From assembly GCA_029916745.1 (NCBI GenBank), contig JARXWK010000007.1, positions 45,355 to 109,354 of the forward strand: a stretch of 64,000 nt of DNA, read 5' to 3'. Origin of the DNA: Dysgonomonadaceae bacterium PH5-43. GTDB lineage: Bacteria; Bacteroidota; Bacteroidia; Bacteroidales; Azobacteroidaceae. This document shows positions 46,283-55,203 of this stretch, piece by piece (the stretch's first letter is position 1; each line of letters starts with the position of its first letter). Made by a program: the position numbers and the translations under genes. The notes beneath the pieces were generated by a model that had not been told where the DNA came from, made no database searches, and worked only from the letters and a program-made list of their open reading frames with translations.

Positions 46283-49201
46283 ATGAAAAAGACATTTTCT
46301 TTTGTCGTATTTGTTGCGTTGTTTCTTTGTAATGCTTTTGTGGTAAGTTCTAAATCAGAACATTTATTACCCAAGCCTCAGAGTATTACACTTAATACAA
46401 CAGGTGTAGCTTTCAATCTTAATAGAGATGTAGCTATAGAAAGCAATACTGATAATTATTTGTTAAACAAATTTTTAGAAGAAACGGGCTGTACTGTTGT
46501 TGATGGTGCATCGGCTGTAATTAAAGTAAATATTGTGAGCTCTATAAATGGAGCTCACAATCATAACTTAGCCGAGTTTCCAGATGAAGCTTATACATTA
46601 GATATAAATGGCGATGTTGTTGAGATTACTGCCATTACTCATACAGGTGTAACTCGTGCAGCTCAAACTCTTATTCAACTTGCCGAAGGTTACGAAACAA
46701 CTCCTCAGTTGGAGGCTTTAACAATAACCGATTATCCTGCCTTTAAGCTTCGTGGATATATGCACGATATAGGTCGTAGTTATATTTCAGTTGAAGAATT
46801 AAAAAAGGAAATAGAACTTTTAGCTCGTTTTAAGGTAAATGTTTTTCATTGGCATTTAACAGAAAATCAAGGTTGGAGATTTGAAACTAAACTTTATCCT
46901 AAGTTAAATACAGATAGCTATAGTCGTTATGATGGATTGTATTATACTCACGAAGAAGCTAAAGAGATACAGCAACTTTGTATAGATAATGGTATGATAT
47001 TGATTCCTGAAATTGATATGCCCGGTCATAGTCAGGGGTTTCGTAAAGCTTTGGGTTATGATATGCAAACCGATCAAGGAGTTGAGACTATGAAAGCACT
47101 ACTTACTGAAGCGGTAGGGGTATTCGACAAATGTCCGTATATCCATATAGGAGGTGATGAGGTAACTATAACTTATAACTCGGGAGGAAAAAACTTCCTG
47201 ACTATAATGATAGACCACGTACATAGTTTGGGTAAGAAAGTTATAACTTGGAATCAACCAGCAAGCGGATTTACTCTTAATAAAGAGAGTGGTGTAGACC
47301 TTACTCATATGTGGGCAACAAGAGGTACGGCTGTAGATGGGCTTCCTAATATAGATAGTCGTTACAACTATGTAAACCACTTTGATGTGTTTGCTGATGT
47401 AGTTGGTATCTATAAAAGCAATATTTATTACGAACAAAAAGGAACTGATAAGGTAGCTGGATTTATAACAGCTCTTTGGAACGACCGTAAAACAGCAACA
47501 CAAGAAGATATTGTTAAGCAAAACAATCTTTATGCAAATGCTCTTGCATCTGTTGAAAGAGCTTGGTGTGGTGGTGGTAAGCAGTATATTGAAAAAGGAG
47601 GAACAACTCTGCCTAATTCTGGCGATGAATATGAAGAGTTTGCAGATTGGGAACGTCGTTTCTTGTTTCATAAAAACAATTCACTAAAGAATGAACCTAT
47701 CCCTTATGTGAAGCAAACAAATGTTAGATGGTGTATTACTGATGCTTTCCCAAATTATGGAGATGCAAATAAAGAGTTCGGTCCTGAAACAGAAGGCTTA
47801 AAAGAGTCGTACGTGTTTGAAGGTAAAACTTATAATACAGGTATGGCTACTGGTGCCGGTGTGTATTTGCGTCATACTTGGGGTGGTACTATTCCTACTT
47901 ACTTCTCAAATCCACAATCAAATACAACAGCTTATGCTTGGACTTATGTTTATTCGCCTATAGAACAAACGGTAGGTGCTCTTGTAGAGTTCCAGAATTA
48001 TGGACGTTCGGAGCAAGATGCAGCTCCAAATAAAGGAGATTGGGATAGAAAAGGTTCTCGAATATGGGTTAACGATGAAGAACTTCTTCCTCCTGTTTGG
48101 ACTAATACCGGAAAGTCGATAAACAATGAAGTGGACTTAGGTAATGAAAACTTTACCGCTCGTAAGCCAGAAGTGGTTGAGCTTAAAGAAGGTTGGAACA
48201 AAGTATTTATGAAATTACCTTACAATCCTAATGGACTCCGTTTGCCTAAGTGGATGTTTACTTTTGTGCTTACTGATATAGACGGTAAAGATGCTGTAGA
48301 AGGATTGATTTATTCTCCTAATAAATGTATGGACGTTGCCGCTGAAATGGTAGCTGCATCTATATTGGAGGCAAAAAGATACAGGAATAGTGTGATAAGT
48401 GAGTCTGCTCCTGGTTATTATCCTACCGCTTTGGCGGTAGAGCTAAATGAGAAAATAGAGGAAATAGAAAAGACGCTTGAGAGTGCCGACTATGATGAAG
48501 CAGCTCGGAATCAGCAATTGGCAGAGATAGAAGAAGTTCTTAATTCGTTTAAGGCTCTTCTTACTGCTGAGGCTATGAATCAGCCACAAACGAATACCTG
48601 GTATAGTTTGTGTACGCCTAATAGAGCTTCGAGATATACAACATCTAAAGGAGTTTCAGAAGCTATAATAGGAGAGGCGGCAATGTCGGTTTCTGCTGCT
48701 TGGAAGTTTGTAGAACGTACCGACGGTAAATATAATATTGTTGATTATACAGGTAAGGCTTATGTTTCGCCCAATTCGTCAAATAATACTGCTCTTAAAG
48801 TATTAGAACAAGAGCCTAATTCGGGTTGGGAACTAAAACCAGCAGACCAACTTGGTACTGTTATAATAGTTAATGGTACGGTTCAGTTTAATCAAACTAA
48901 TTCGGGTTTGGGGTTTAAGATATACAATTGGGGAAACGGAAGCAATACTGCTGATGCTGGTTGTCAGTTTGTAGTTGCCGAGATAACAGATAGTACATTT
49001 ATTCCTACTACTGTAGGTATTAATAATGTAGATTTCGATGAAGATATATTTTCTATTGTTGATGGGAGTCTTATAATTAATGGTAATTATAACGCATCAT
49101 TATATGATATTACCGGTTGTAAAGTTAATAGCTTTAAGCCTCAATCAGGAATCTATATCCTTAGCGTGCGAAATAAAAACTATAAAGTTTTATTGAAATA
49201 A
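46283..49201 (+). CDS. Secreted GH20 beta-N-acetylhexosaminidase with T9SS-like tail
   Basis: A 972-residue exported enzyme that removes terminal GlcNAc or GalNAc. After a signal peptide comes a GH20b domain (about 28-150), then the GH20 barrel (about 153-480) with LRGYMHDIGR, HWHLTENQGWR, EIDMPGHSQG and the catalytic Asp-Glu pair in HIGGDEVT (about D292/E293). A further beta domain (about 490-680), a helical linker, a lectin-like block (about 770-905, WYSLCTPNRAS, AWKFVERTDGKYNIV) and a type A sorting domain ending KVLLK follow. The start lies 7 nt after the sialidase stop, so the two are co-transcribed. Relatives of this gene sit with sialidase in oral Bacteroidetes. Confidence 0.93.
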   Translation: MKKTFSFVVFVALFLCNAFVVSSKSEHLLPKPQSITLNTTGVAFNLNRDVAIESNTDNYLLNKFLEETGCTVVDGASAVIKVNIVSSINGAHNHNLAEFPDEAYTLDINGDVVEITAITHTGVTRAAQTLIQLAEGYETTPQLEALTITDYPAFKLRGYMHDIGRSYISVEELKKEIELLARFKVNVFHWHLTENQGWRFETKLYPKLNTDSYSRYDGLYYTHEEAKEIQQLCIDNGMILIPEIDMPGHSQGFRKALGYDMQTDQGVETMKALLTEAVGVFDKCPYIHIGGDEVTITYNSGGKNFLTIMIDHVHSLGKKVITWNQPASGFTLNKESGVDLTHMWATRGTAVDGLPNIDSRYNYVNHFDVFADVVGIYKSNIYYEQKGTDKVAGFITALWNDRKTATQEDIVKQNNLYANALASVERAWCGGGKQYIEKGGTTLPNSGDEYEEFADWERRFLFHKNNSLKNEPIPYVKQTNVRWCITDAFPNYGDANKEFGPETEGLKESYVFEGKTYNTGMATGAGVYLRHTWGGTIPTYFSNPQSNTTAYAWTYVYSPIEQTVGALVEFQNYGRSEQDAAPNKGDWDRKGSRIWVNDEELLPPVWTNTGKSINNEVDLGNENFTARKPEVVELKEGWNKVFMKLPYNPNGLRLPKWMFTFVLTDIDGKDAVEGLIYSPNKCMDVAAEMVAASILEAKRYRNSVISESAPGYYPTALAVELNEKIEEIEKTLESADYDEAARNQQLAEIEEVLNSFKALLTAEAMNQPQTNTWYSLCTPNRASRYTTSKGVSEAIIGEAAMSVSAAWKFVERTDGKYNIVDYTGKAYVSPNSSNNTALKVLEQEPNSGWELKPADQLGTVIIVNGTVQFNQTNSGLGFKIYNWGNGSNTADAGCQFVVAEITDSTFIPTTVGINNVDFDEDIFSIVDGSLIINGNYNASLYDITGCKVNSFKPQSGIYILSVRNKNYKVLLK

Positions 49202-49208
49202 AATAGTT

Positions 49209-49236
49209 AAGGAGGGTGTCAGAATCCTCCTTTTTT
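49209..49236 (+). terminator. Terminator after the hexosaminidase gene
   Basis: AAGGAGG pairs with CCTCCTT, followed by a T-run. Confidence 0.85.
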
Positions 49237-49313
49237 ATGTTATTAATCAAAACACTCAGTTCGTATTAGAATGCAAACCGTTAAATATACGTAAGAAGGT
49301 TATAGTTGATGTT

Positions 49314-52199
49314 TTATTTCCCACACATATCTTTGAAATTGCAGTAAGTGCAAATCTCTGGAATGTCTGTTTGTTCGAAAGGGATTTCAGGATTAAATAT
49401 CTCATTTAGCTTTTCAATAAGCAAAGGCTCGAACTCGCCGTTAAGCTCTCTGAAATCGGTTATCGTTTCTTGGTTGTATGTTACAACTGGGGTGTAATCA
49501 TCTTTCGATGTTTGTTGTAGATATAATACAGAGGGCAGTATAGGTAAGTTAAATCCTTGCCTTTTAATAAGAGACGAAGAATAAACAAACGTTTGAAATA
49601 CGTGCGCTGCTCTATCTTTGTTGGCTATAAATAAATCATCGATAGTTTTGGGCGACTTGGCAGTTCCTCCTGTTTTGTAATCGAGTACATAAAACGAACC
49701 ATCTTTTTCGTCTAACCTATCAATTATACCGCCTATGTTTAATTGTATATTGTTGCTAATGTTAAAAGGCTCTCGTAATTTATATTCCAACCCGTAGATT
49801 GAGAATGGAGCCCTGCGTTTGTCGAAGCGAATAAGCCTCTCCATCATTTTGCAAATAACGTGAAAGTTTATTATTTGTTCGCCATTAAAGTCTTCTTCTA
49901 TAATTGTTCGTCCTTTGAAATACACTTTCTCGAAAGCTCGCAATACAACTCTATTTAAAGGTATGCTGTTTTTCTCTTCGTAAGGAGCAAAGTGTTCTTT
50001 CTGAACAACAAAAGGAGGGAAGGTCTTTACTTCATCGCCTAATCGTCCTATCTCGCGATACAAGTTTTCTGCCGCTTGGTGAAATATAGAACCAAAAACA
50101 GAATTATCAAGTTCGTCTATAAGTTTATCTTGCTCTCGTAAGTCTTTAACATACTCTAAATAAAACTTATAAGAGCAATTTATATAATTATTAAGAGCCG
50201 ACGGTGTTAACGTTTTAGCGTCTTTGTTTGTATTGTTGTCGTATTTGTTTCTGAGAATGCTGATTATGTTTTCGTTTTTCTCTATAACAATAGGCTCAGG
50301 TTTCCAAGGTTTTATTTCTGAATAGATAGAAAAGCGTTTTATTCTGTCTTTTATATCAGGGTTAACCATCATTTGTAAAAGGAAGCGACTTATTTCAGCT
50401 TTCCCCATTGCTGTTTTATCTGTATTATAAACAAAGGTAATGTTTTCGGCTCGTTGAATAATACGATAAAAATAGTAAGCGTAAATAGAGTCTTTGTGTT
50501 CGATGGTGCTCATACCGAACGATACTCTAAGAAACTGAGGAATAAAAGTATTGTCGTTTGTGTTTGCTGGCATAAAGCCTTCGTTTACACTAAGCAAAAG
50601 CACGTTCTTAAAGTCTAAAGTACGTGTTTCGAGTAGCCCCATTATCTGCAATCCTTTTACAGGCTCACCGTGAAACGGAATTTTAACCGAAGATAAAACC
50701 TTTCGCACCAATCTTAAGAAGGTCGATTTCTCTATATTTAATTCGCCAGAAGCTATAAGTCCGTGTAAGCGATTAACAACCTGATAGGCTCTGAATACCG
50801 ACTCTTGATAAAGTCCGTTGTAAGGGTCGTTGTTAGAAGTAACATTCTCGTACGAGATACCAACTTTCTGAATAATATCTAATAGATATTGTGCAAGGTC
50901 GGAGGTAGATTTTGCAAAAGTAAAGATAAGTGTATCTTTAAGTTCGTCTATAGTCGGATAGAAAATGTTGTCTTTAGTAAGTTTGCTCTCAACCTCTTGC
51001 GCTTCGCTGAATATCAGTTTAGTGTAAGGGTGTCTTAATACGGGCAAAACATATTTATACCAAAACGACTTATCGTATTGCCTGTAAGCCTTTGTTTGCA
51101 TCTCCGTTAAAACCTGAATGTAGCTACTTATAGCAGTAAGTGTGATGGGAAATCCCATTGTAATGTTCACATTGTTTACGCTATCGGTAGGTATTGCGTG
51201 CATAGTTGACGGAAGTAATTCTTCGTTGCACAAGATGATAGACGAGTCGGGTTTGATAAAGTCGGTTTTATTATCTAACGATTTAATCCAAGGGTTAATA
51301 ACCGAGACTTGTGCGCTTTCGGAAGGGGACGCAAAGAATGTTATGTTTTTGTTTGACGACAGAAAGCTGTCCATCAAAGAGGGGTCTAAGGCAGAACCAA
51401 AATCCTTAACGTTTTCTTTTATAAAACTACCGGCCTCTGTGTTTATGTAGAAAGAATCGTAATCCCAGTAGAAAGAAGCTTTATGTTTTAGTTTTCTAAA
51501 CAGTTGCTTCTCGCATTTGCTAAGAACATTGAAGCCAACAAAGGCTATGTGTTTGCTTTTTATTTCAATATCTTCTCGTTCCGAAACCGAGCGCATAATC
51601 ATACCGGGGTAGGCTATGCCTTTATTCTCCAGCTTTTCTTTGAACACAGAATAGACTTCGCCAAGAATGTTCCAGATATTCCAGAAGGCGGCTTTAAGTT
51701 CACTCTCTTCTTGAAAAACAACTTTGAAGCGACGCTGTAGAGCCTCTTTTTGTTCGTCTGATAAATGAGAGAAATCGTCTTTAAGTTCGTCTAAGTCTTT
51801 AAGGTTAGAGAAGATAAGCTTAGTGTTAACTAAGTTTTTATCAACGTCGTCGAAGTCGCCGAGCAGTATTTCACCGAAGAAGAAAAACTCGTCTAACGTT
51901 TCTTCCGAATGCTTGTCAGCATACTTATTAAAGACCTTTATATATGCCTCATAAAGCAGACCGATAAGCAGAATGTTATCTGCGCTCTTAAAAGTGGATA
52001 AGTTTTCGAACAAACCCTCTATGGATACATATTGAGGTGCCCATAGAGGAGTTTTTGCGTGTTTATATAAATAAGTGTTAAAGAATAAACTTGCTCTTAT
52101 ATTAGGAAATACTACGGTAACATCAGATAAATCGGTTCCAAACTTAGAGATTAAATCTTCGGCTACTAAGCTTAAAAATGCGTCAGGCAAGTTATCCAT
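49314..52199 (-). CDS. AddB-like PD-(D/E)XK nuclease family protein
   Basis: A 961-residue cytoplasmic protein resembling the AddB/RexB subunit of helicase-nucleases that process DNA ends for recombination. The N-terminal two-thirds are a degenerate helicase-like region (opening DVTVVFPNIRASLFF). The C-terminal nuclease has FGSIFHQAAENLY, then GGIIDRLDE and FYVLDYKTGG (Asp and Lys of the active site). Cys in NNYINCSYKFYL together with CTYCNFKDMC at the end gives the four-Cys 4Fe-4S arrangement of AddB. No AddA/UvrD partner lies beside it in the window. The DUF3127 gene starts the operon, 11 nt upstream. Confidence 0.85.
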   Translation of the reverse strand: MDNLPDAFLSLVAEDLISKFGTDLSDVTVVFPNIRASLFFNTYLYKHAKTPLWAPQYVSIEGLFENLSTFKSADNILLIGLLYEAYIKVFNKYADKHSEETLDEFFFFGEILLGDFDDVDKNLVNTKLIFSNLKDLDELKDDFSHLSDEQKEALQRRFKVVFQEESELKAAFWNIWNILGEVYSVFKEKLENKGIAYPGMIMRSVSEREDIEIKSKHIAFVGFNVLSKCEKQLFRKLKHKASFYWDYDSFYINTEAGSFIKENVKDFGSALDPSLMDSFLSSNKNITFFASPSESAQVSVINPWIKSLDNKTDFIKPDSSIILCNEELLPSTMHAIPTDSVNNVNITMGFPITLTAISSYIQVLTEMQTKAYRQYDKSFWYKYVLPVLRHPYTKLIFSEAQEVESKLTKDNIFYPTIDELKDTLIFTFAKSTSDLAQYLLDIIQKVGISYENVTSNNDPYNGLYQESVFRAYQVVNRLHGLIASGELNIEKSTFLRLVRKVLSSVKIPFHGEPVKGLQIMGLLETRTLDFKNVLLLSVNEGFMPANTNDNTFIPQFLRVSFGMSTIEHKDSIYAYYFYRIIQRAENITFVYNTDKTAMGKAEISRFLLQMMVNPDIKDRIKRFSIYSEIKPWKPEPIVIEKNENIISILRNKYDNNTNKDAKTLTPSALNNYINCSYKFYLEYVKDLREQDKLIDELDNSVFGSIFHQAAENLYREIGRLGDEVKTFPPFVVQKEHFAPYEEKNSIPLNRVVLRAFEKVYFKGRTIIEEDFNGEQIINFHVICKMMERLIRFDKRRAPFSIYGLEYKLREPFNISNNIQLNIGGIIDRLDEKDGSFYVLDYKTGGTAKSPKTIDDLFIANKDRAAHVFQTFVYSSSLIKRQGFNLPILPSVLYLQQTSKDDYTPVVTYNQETITDFRELNGEFEPLLIEKLNEIFNPEIPFEQTDIPEICTYCNFKDMCGK

Positions 52200-52210
52200 A
52201 CTTATATTTA

Positions 52211-52570
52211 TTAAAAAGGTAAGTCGTCGTGTTCAGGAGCAGGAGCCATAGGAGGAGGCTCGGGTAAGTCGAAGCTTGGCGGAGCTGAAGGTGCTCCTTG
52301 AGGTGCATTATTCGCAACTTCAATCTTCCACGCCTTAACATCTGTGTACCAGCGACCGTTAAACTCTCTACTTTCTACATCAAAATCAATGTTAAGAATG
52401 TTTCCTTCTTGTAAACCGCCAGGAAGTTTATCTCCCCAAACAGTTACACAAATCTTTTTAGGATATTGTCCGTCGGTTTCTACTATTATGTTTTGTTTTT
52501 TCCACTCGCCATTCTTCCCCATTCCGGTTTCTGCTGGCATTATCTGTACCAATCTTGCTGTTAGTTGCAT
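52211..52570 (-). CDS. DUF3127 protein with SSB-like C-terminal tail
   Basis: A 119-residue cytoplasmic protein of family DUF3127. The first 90 residues are a predicted OB-type beta fold ([61 protein letters not shown]). A Pro/Ala-rich linker follows and the protein ends HDDLPF. That acidic, Phe-terminated end closely resembles the DDDIPF tail by which single-stranded DNA-binding protein recruits partners. It starts the operon with the AddB-like gene. The family function is unassigned; binding single-stranded DNA and recruiting repair proteins is an inference. Confidence 0.85.
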   Translation of the reverse strand: MQLTARLVQIMPAETGMGKNGEWKKQNIIVETDGQYPKKICVTVWGDKLPGGLQEGNILNIDFDVESREFNGRWYTDVKAWKIEVANNAPQGAPSAPPSFDLPEPPPMAPAPEHDDLPF

Positions 52571-52590
52571 CGTATATAAATTTGTTTATG

Positions 52591-52598
52591 CAAAGGTA
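52591..52598 (-). promoter_or_regulatory. -7 element TACCTTTG before DUF3127
   Basis: TAnnTTTG match, 20 nt before the ATG at 52570. Confidence 0.55.
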
Positions 52599-52665
52599 AT
52601 AACAAGAATTGAAGAACGAAAACAATCTCTCGTATTATGGCAGCTTTGCATCAGAATGTTTGCTT

Positions 52666-52699
52666 TTTGCCTAACATTAGGAAATAGTTATTATCTTTG
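52666..52699 (+). promoter_or_regulatory. Promoter of the LolD-like ATPase gene
   Basis: TTTG at 52666-52669 and TATCTTTG at 52692-52699, spaced 22 nt, 28 nt before the ATG. Confidence 0.6.
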
Positions 52700-52727
52700 C
52701 TTTACTTTATTTATTTTAACTGCAAGA

Positions 52728-53384
52728 ATGATAATTAGCTGTAAGAATATTCGGAAAAGCTTTGGTGCTTTAGAAGTATTGAAGGGGATAGATGTGTCGG
52801 TTTCGCAAGGCGAAGTAGTTTCTATAGTAGGAGCAAGTGGAGCTGGCAAAACCACTCTGCTGCAAATATTGGGAACGTTGGATAAGCCCGACTCTGGCGA
52901 AGTTTTTTATGGCGATGTAAACGTTAGCCAATTAAAGGATAAAGAACAAGCCGCTTTCAGAAATAAAAACATAGGATTTGTATTTCAGTTTCATCAGTTG
53001 CTGCCAGAGTTTACAGCATTAGAAAATGTGATGATTCCTGCCTTGATAGCCAATAAAAAGCAAAGAGAAGCAGAAAAAGAGGCTAGAGATATTCTAGACT
53101 TCCTTGGTCTTTCGGATCGCACAACCCATAAGCCGTCGGAACTGTCGGGAGGAGAAAAACAAAGAGTTGCCGTTGCCCGAGCATTAATAAACAAACCAAA
53201 GGTTATCTTTGCCGACGAACCTTCGGGAAGCTTAGATACTCAAAATAAAGAAGAACTTCATCAACTGTTTTTCAACTTACGGGAGCAGTTTAATCAAACG
53301 TTTGTAATAGTAACTCACGATGAAGAATTGGCACGACTAACCGATCGTACTATTTATATGAAAGATGGAAGGATTAATGATTGA
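52728..53384 (+). CDS. lolD: ABC transporter ATPase, LolD-like
   Basis: A 218-residue ATPase of the lipoprotein-release/MacB branch. Walker A is GASGAGKTT (about 36-44), the Q-loop [18 protein letters not shown], the signature [15 protein letters not shown] and Walker [10 protein letters not shown], with the H-loop THDEE. With a LolC/E permease it would extract lipoproteins from the inner membrane; no permease gene is adjacent, which is common for this gene in Bacteroidales. The open frame reaches back to 52344 but overlaps DUF3127 on the other strand and the promoter; [13 protein letters not shown] is the natural start. Confidence 0.88.
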   Translation: MIISCKNIRKSFGALEVLKGIDVSVSQGEVVSIVGASGAGKTTLLQILGTLDKPDSGEVFYGDVNVSQLKDKEQAAFRNKNIGFVFQFHQLLPEFTALENVMIPALIANKKQREAEKEARDILDFLGLSDRTTHKPSELSGGEKQRVAVARALINKPKVIFADEPSGSLDTQNKEELHQLFFNLREQFNQTFVIVTHDEELARLTDRTIYMKDGRIND

Positions 53385-53412
53385 AAAGATAAAGGGCTTA
53401 AAGAATTTTCAC

Positions 53413-53420
53413 TATCTTTG
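53413..53420 (+). promoter_or_regulatory. -7 element TATCTTTG upstream of the HU-like gene
   Basis: TAnnTTTG match 307 nt before the HU-like ATG. If used, the transcript has a long leader carrying the GA repeat and a hairpin at 53648-53674. Confidence 0.5.
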
Positions 53421-53528
53421 CGCACAACAACAACAACAAAGTCAATAACAATATGGTGTACACTTTCAATAATAAATCGAGGTTAAACATTATTAACAGT
53501 CAGCTGTTGGTAGTGTCGGTTAATTTAT

Positions 53529-53572
<44 letters not shown>

Positions 53573-53727
53573 CATCGCCCCTATACCTTATTAAATAACG
53601 CGCCTGCCCGCGCGCGTAATACAACAACCTTTACACATAAACAAATAAAGCTGTCTTTAATTAAGACGGCTTTCCTTGTTTATACCCCTATAGTAATCAA
53701 CGTTAATAACAACTAAATCATTAAATT

Positions 53728-54114
53728 ATGGCACTGCAATACACAGTTCAAGCAAAAAAGAATCCTCGAAAACCAGGAGACCCAGAAAAGTATTACATCG
53801 TATCAAGCTCGTTGGGGCAAATCGACTTCGAGAAGTTAATCGTAGAAGCATCCGAAGAAACTACCCTCAATGCCGATGAGTTACGCTTAGGCTTAAATCT
53901 TGTTTTCAAGAAAGCCATCGAACGCTTAGAAGAAGGGCATACAGTAAGATTAGCCAATATCGGACTTATGGGGCTTCGGGTAAATAGTTTGGGTTCCGAC
54001 TCACCCGAAGAAGTATCGGTAGCAAAGAATGTAAAAGACATCAAGCCATATCTAGCTTTCGATAGCAAGATACGCGCAAGATTAAAACAAACAAAATTAA
54101 AGAAGAAAGCTTAA
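53728..54114 (+). CDS. HU-like DNA-binding protein (HU-HIG type)
   Basis: A 128-residue nucleoid-type protein of the Bacteroidetes histone-like group (TIGR01201-like). It begins MALQYTVQAKKNPRKPGD, contains the HU-like helix LRLGLNLVFKKAIERLEEGHTVRLANIG and ends with a basic tail KTKLKKKA-like (actual end KLKKKA). It presumably bends and compacts DNA. It differs from classical HU by the N-terminal YTVQAKKNP extension, typical of this group, in which many paralogues occur per genome. The leader is unusually long and carries a GA repeat. A long hairpin and array E follow. Confidence 0.9.
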   Translation: MALQYTVQAKKNPRKPGDPEKYYIVSSSLGQIDFEKLIVEASEETTLNADELRLGLNLVFKKAIERLEEGHTVRLANIGLMGLRVNSLGSDSPEEVSVAKNVKDIKPYLAFDSKIRARLKQTKLKKKA

Positions 54115-54121
54115 CAACCAC

Positions 54122-54185
54122 GTCTCGACGCCCAACGAAGCATAAAGGTAAGAAAAAGGGGGAGTGCTTCGTAGAGCGTCGAGAC
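54122..54185 (+). terminator. Two-step hairpin after the HU-like gene
   Basis: GTCTCGACG pairs with CGTCGAGAC, and an inner stem CGAAGCA pairs with TGCTTCG around a purine-rich loop. There is no T-run, so it may be a structured 3' end or processing signal rather than a classical terminator. Confidence 0.55.
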
Positions 54186-54186
54186 A

Positions 54187-54324
54187 ACTCAAGAGTAGCG
54201 AGCTTTACGACTCAAGGGTTGCAAGGCTCGCGACTCAAGGGTTACAAGCCTTACAACTCAAGGGTCGCAAGGCTTACGACTCAAGGGTCGTAAAACACAC
54301 GACTCAAGAGTCGCAAACAACAGA
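54187..54324. repeat. Array E: six 23-bp units with core ACTCAAGGGT
   Basis: Units of exactly 23 bp start at 54187, 54210, 54233, 54256, 54279 and 54302. Each begins ACTCAAGGGT or ACTCAAGAGT, followed by 13 semi-variable bases rich in GCAAGGCTTACG-like sequence. The core has dyad arms ACTC/GAGT. A further copy of the last unit stands at 55218. The array lies between the HU-like gene and the lipoprotein gene and is probably transcribed. Confidence 0.9.
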
Positions 54325-54340
54325 ATTATTAATTAATAAA
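54288..54340 (+). repeat. 53-bp leader repeat, copy 1
   Basis: Identical to 55204-55256. It contains the last unit of array E (CGACTCAAGAGTCG) and AATTATTAATTAATAAA, and ends 15 nt before the lipoprotein ATG. The second copy ends 12 nt before the next gene. Confidence 0.9.
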
Positions 54341-54355
54341 CAAAAACAAAAAGAA

Positions 54356-55123
54356 ATGAAAACATTTAGATTAATTGGAAAAATGCTCTTAGTAGTATTA
54401 CTTGTAGGCTTTACAGCTGCGTGTTCGGAAGACAATGACGACACTTCTGCAAAAGGAAGTCAATCTGGAAAGTTGATTAAACGAATAAGCAACGACGACG
54501 GATACGCTTGGGACTTCAGCTACAGCGGAAAGTTATTAAAATCAATTGCTTACTCTTCTGATGGAGACAGTGACGGCGGAGTAACTTACTCTTATTCGGG
54601 CAATAAAGTAACAATGAAATATTATGGAGATGATTGGAATGAAAGTTCGGCTATGTCTTTAAATAAGCAAGGCTTTTTCGCCGGAAGTGCTAACAATTCA
54701 GAATACGAATCACTCTCTTGTGGCTACGATGCTAATGGATTTTTAGTAAGTATCTCTATGAGGGCGTTCGATGAAGAAGATGATTATGAAGTTAGTTCAG
54801 ACATAGAGATGACCTATTCGGGAGGCAATAGAACTTCTGTTGTAGTTACAAGCTCTGATTCAGGGGAAACCAAATACAGAATAACCTATAGTGAATACGA
54901 AAACAAATCGAAATTAGACTTCTTTGAAGATGATATGGGTGAATACATTGAAGGTTTTGTTGGTGGCTTTATGGGAAAAGCCTCAAAGAACCTTGTGTCA
55001 AAAGTAGAAAGGATATACGACTATGGTTATAAAGAAACTATCCATTTCAGCTACGAGTTCGACGAAGACGGTTATGTAACAGAGTGGACAGAAGGATATA
55101 CTACTTACTACGTTACATATTAA
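54356..55123 (+). CDS. Lipoprotein with YD-like repeats, DUF4595-like
   Basis: A 255-residue lipoprotein. The signal peptide ends in FTAAC with Cys23 as the lipidation site, followed by SEDNDD, acidic residues that may favour surface display in Bacteroidetes. The body is a series of short beta repeats (FSYSGKLLKSIAYSSDG, YSYSGNKVTMKYYGD, CGYDANGFLVSISM, MTYSGGNRTSVVVT), like the Bacteroidales DUF4595 or YD-type folds. Function unknown. The open frame continues upstream to 54164 through array E, but that part merely reads the repeats and the lipobox fixes the start at 54356. It shares a 53-bp leader with the next gene. Confidence 0.8.
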   Translation: MKTFRLIGKMLLVVLLVGFTAACSEDNDDTSAKGSQSGKLIKRISNDDGYAWDFSYSGKLLKSIAYSSDGDSDGGVTYSYSGNKVTMKYYGDDWNESSAMSLNKQGFFAGSANNSEYESLSCGYDANGFLVSISMRAFDEEDDYEVSSDIEMTYSGGNRTSVVVTSSDSGETKYRITYSEYENKSKLDFFEDDMGEYIEGFVGGFMGKASKNLVSKVERIYDYGYKETIHFSYEFDEDGYVTEWTEGYTTYYVTY

Positions 55124-55150
55124 AAGATAACCTATCGCCCCCTTTTTGTA

Positions 55151-55195
55151 AAGTGTACCCCAAAACGTTAAACATAATACTTTTGGGGTACACTT
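55151..55195. repeat. Perfect 15-bp inverted repeat
   Basis: AAGTGTACCCCAAAA and its exact complement flank a 15-nt loop, 28 nt after the lipoprotein stop. No T-run follows. The GTACCCCAAAA ends recall terminal repeats of insertion sequences, but no transposase remains between them. Confidence 0.75.
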
Positions 55196-55203
55196 CGCTT
55201 GAC

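Noticed and set aside
52344..52727. 128-codon N-terminal extension of the LolD-like ATPase
   Set aside because: It overlaps the DUF3127 gene on the other strand and the ATPase promoter; ABC ATPases of this group start directly before the first strand, as at 52728.
54164..54355. 64-codon N-terminal extension of the lipoprotein
   Set aside because: It only translates array E and the leader repeat; a proper lipoprotein signal peptide begins at 54356.
55151..55195. Intrinsic terminator
   Set aside because: The stem is strong, but no T-run follows on either strand, and the ends look more like terminal repeats of a mobile element.
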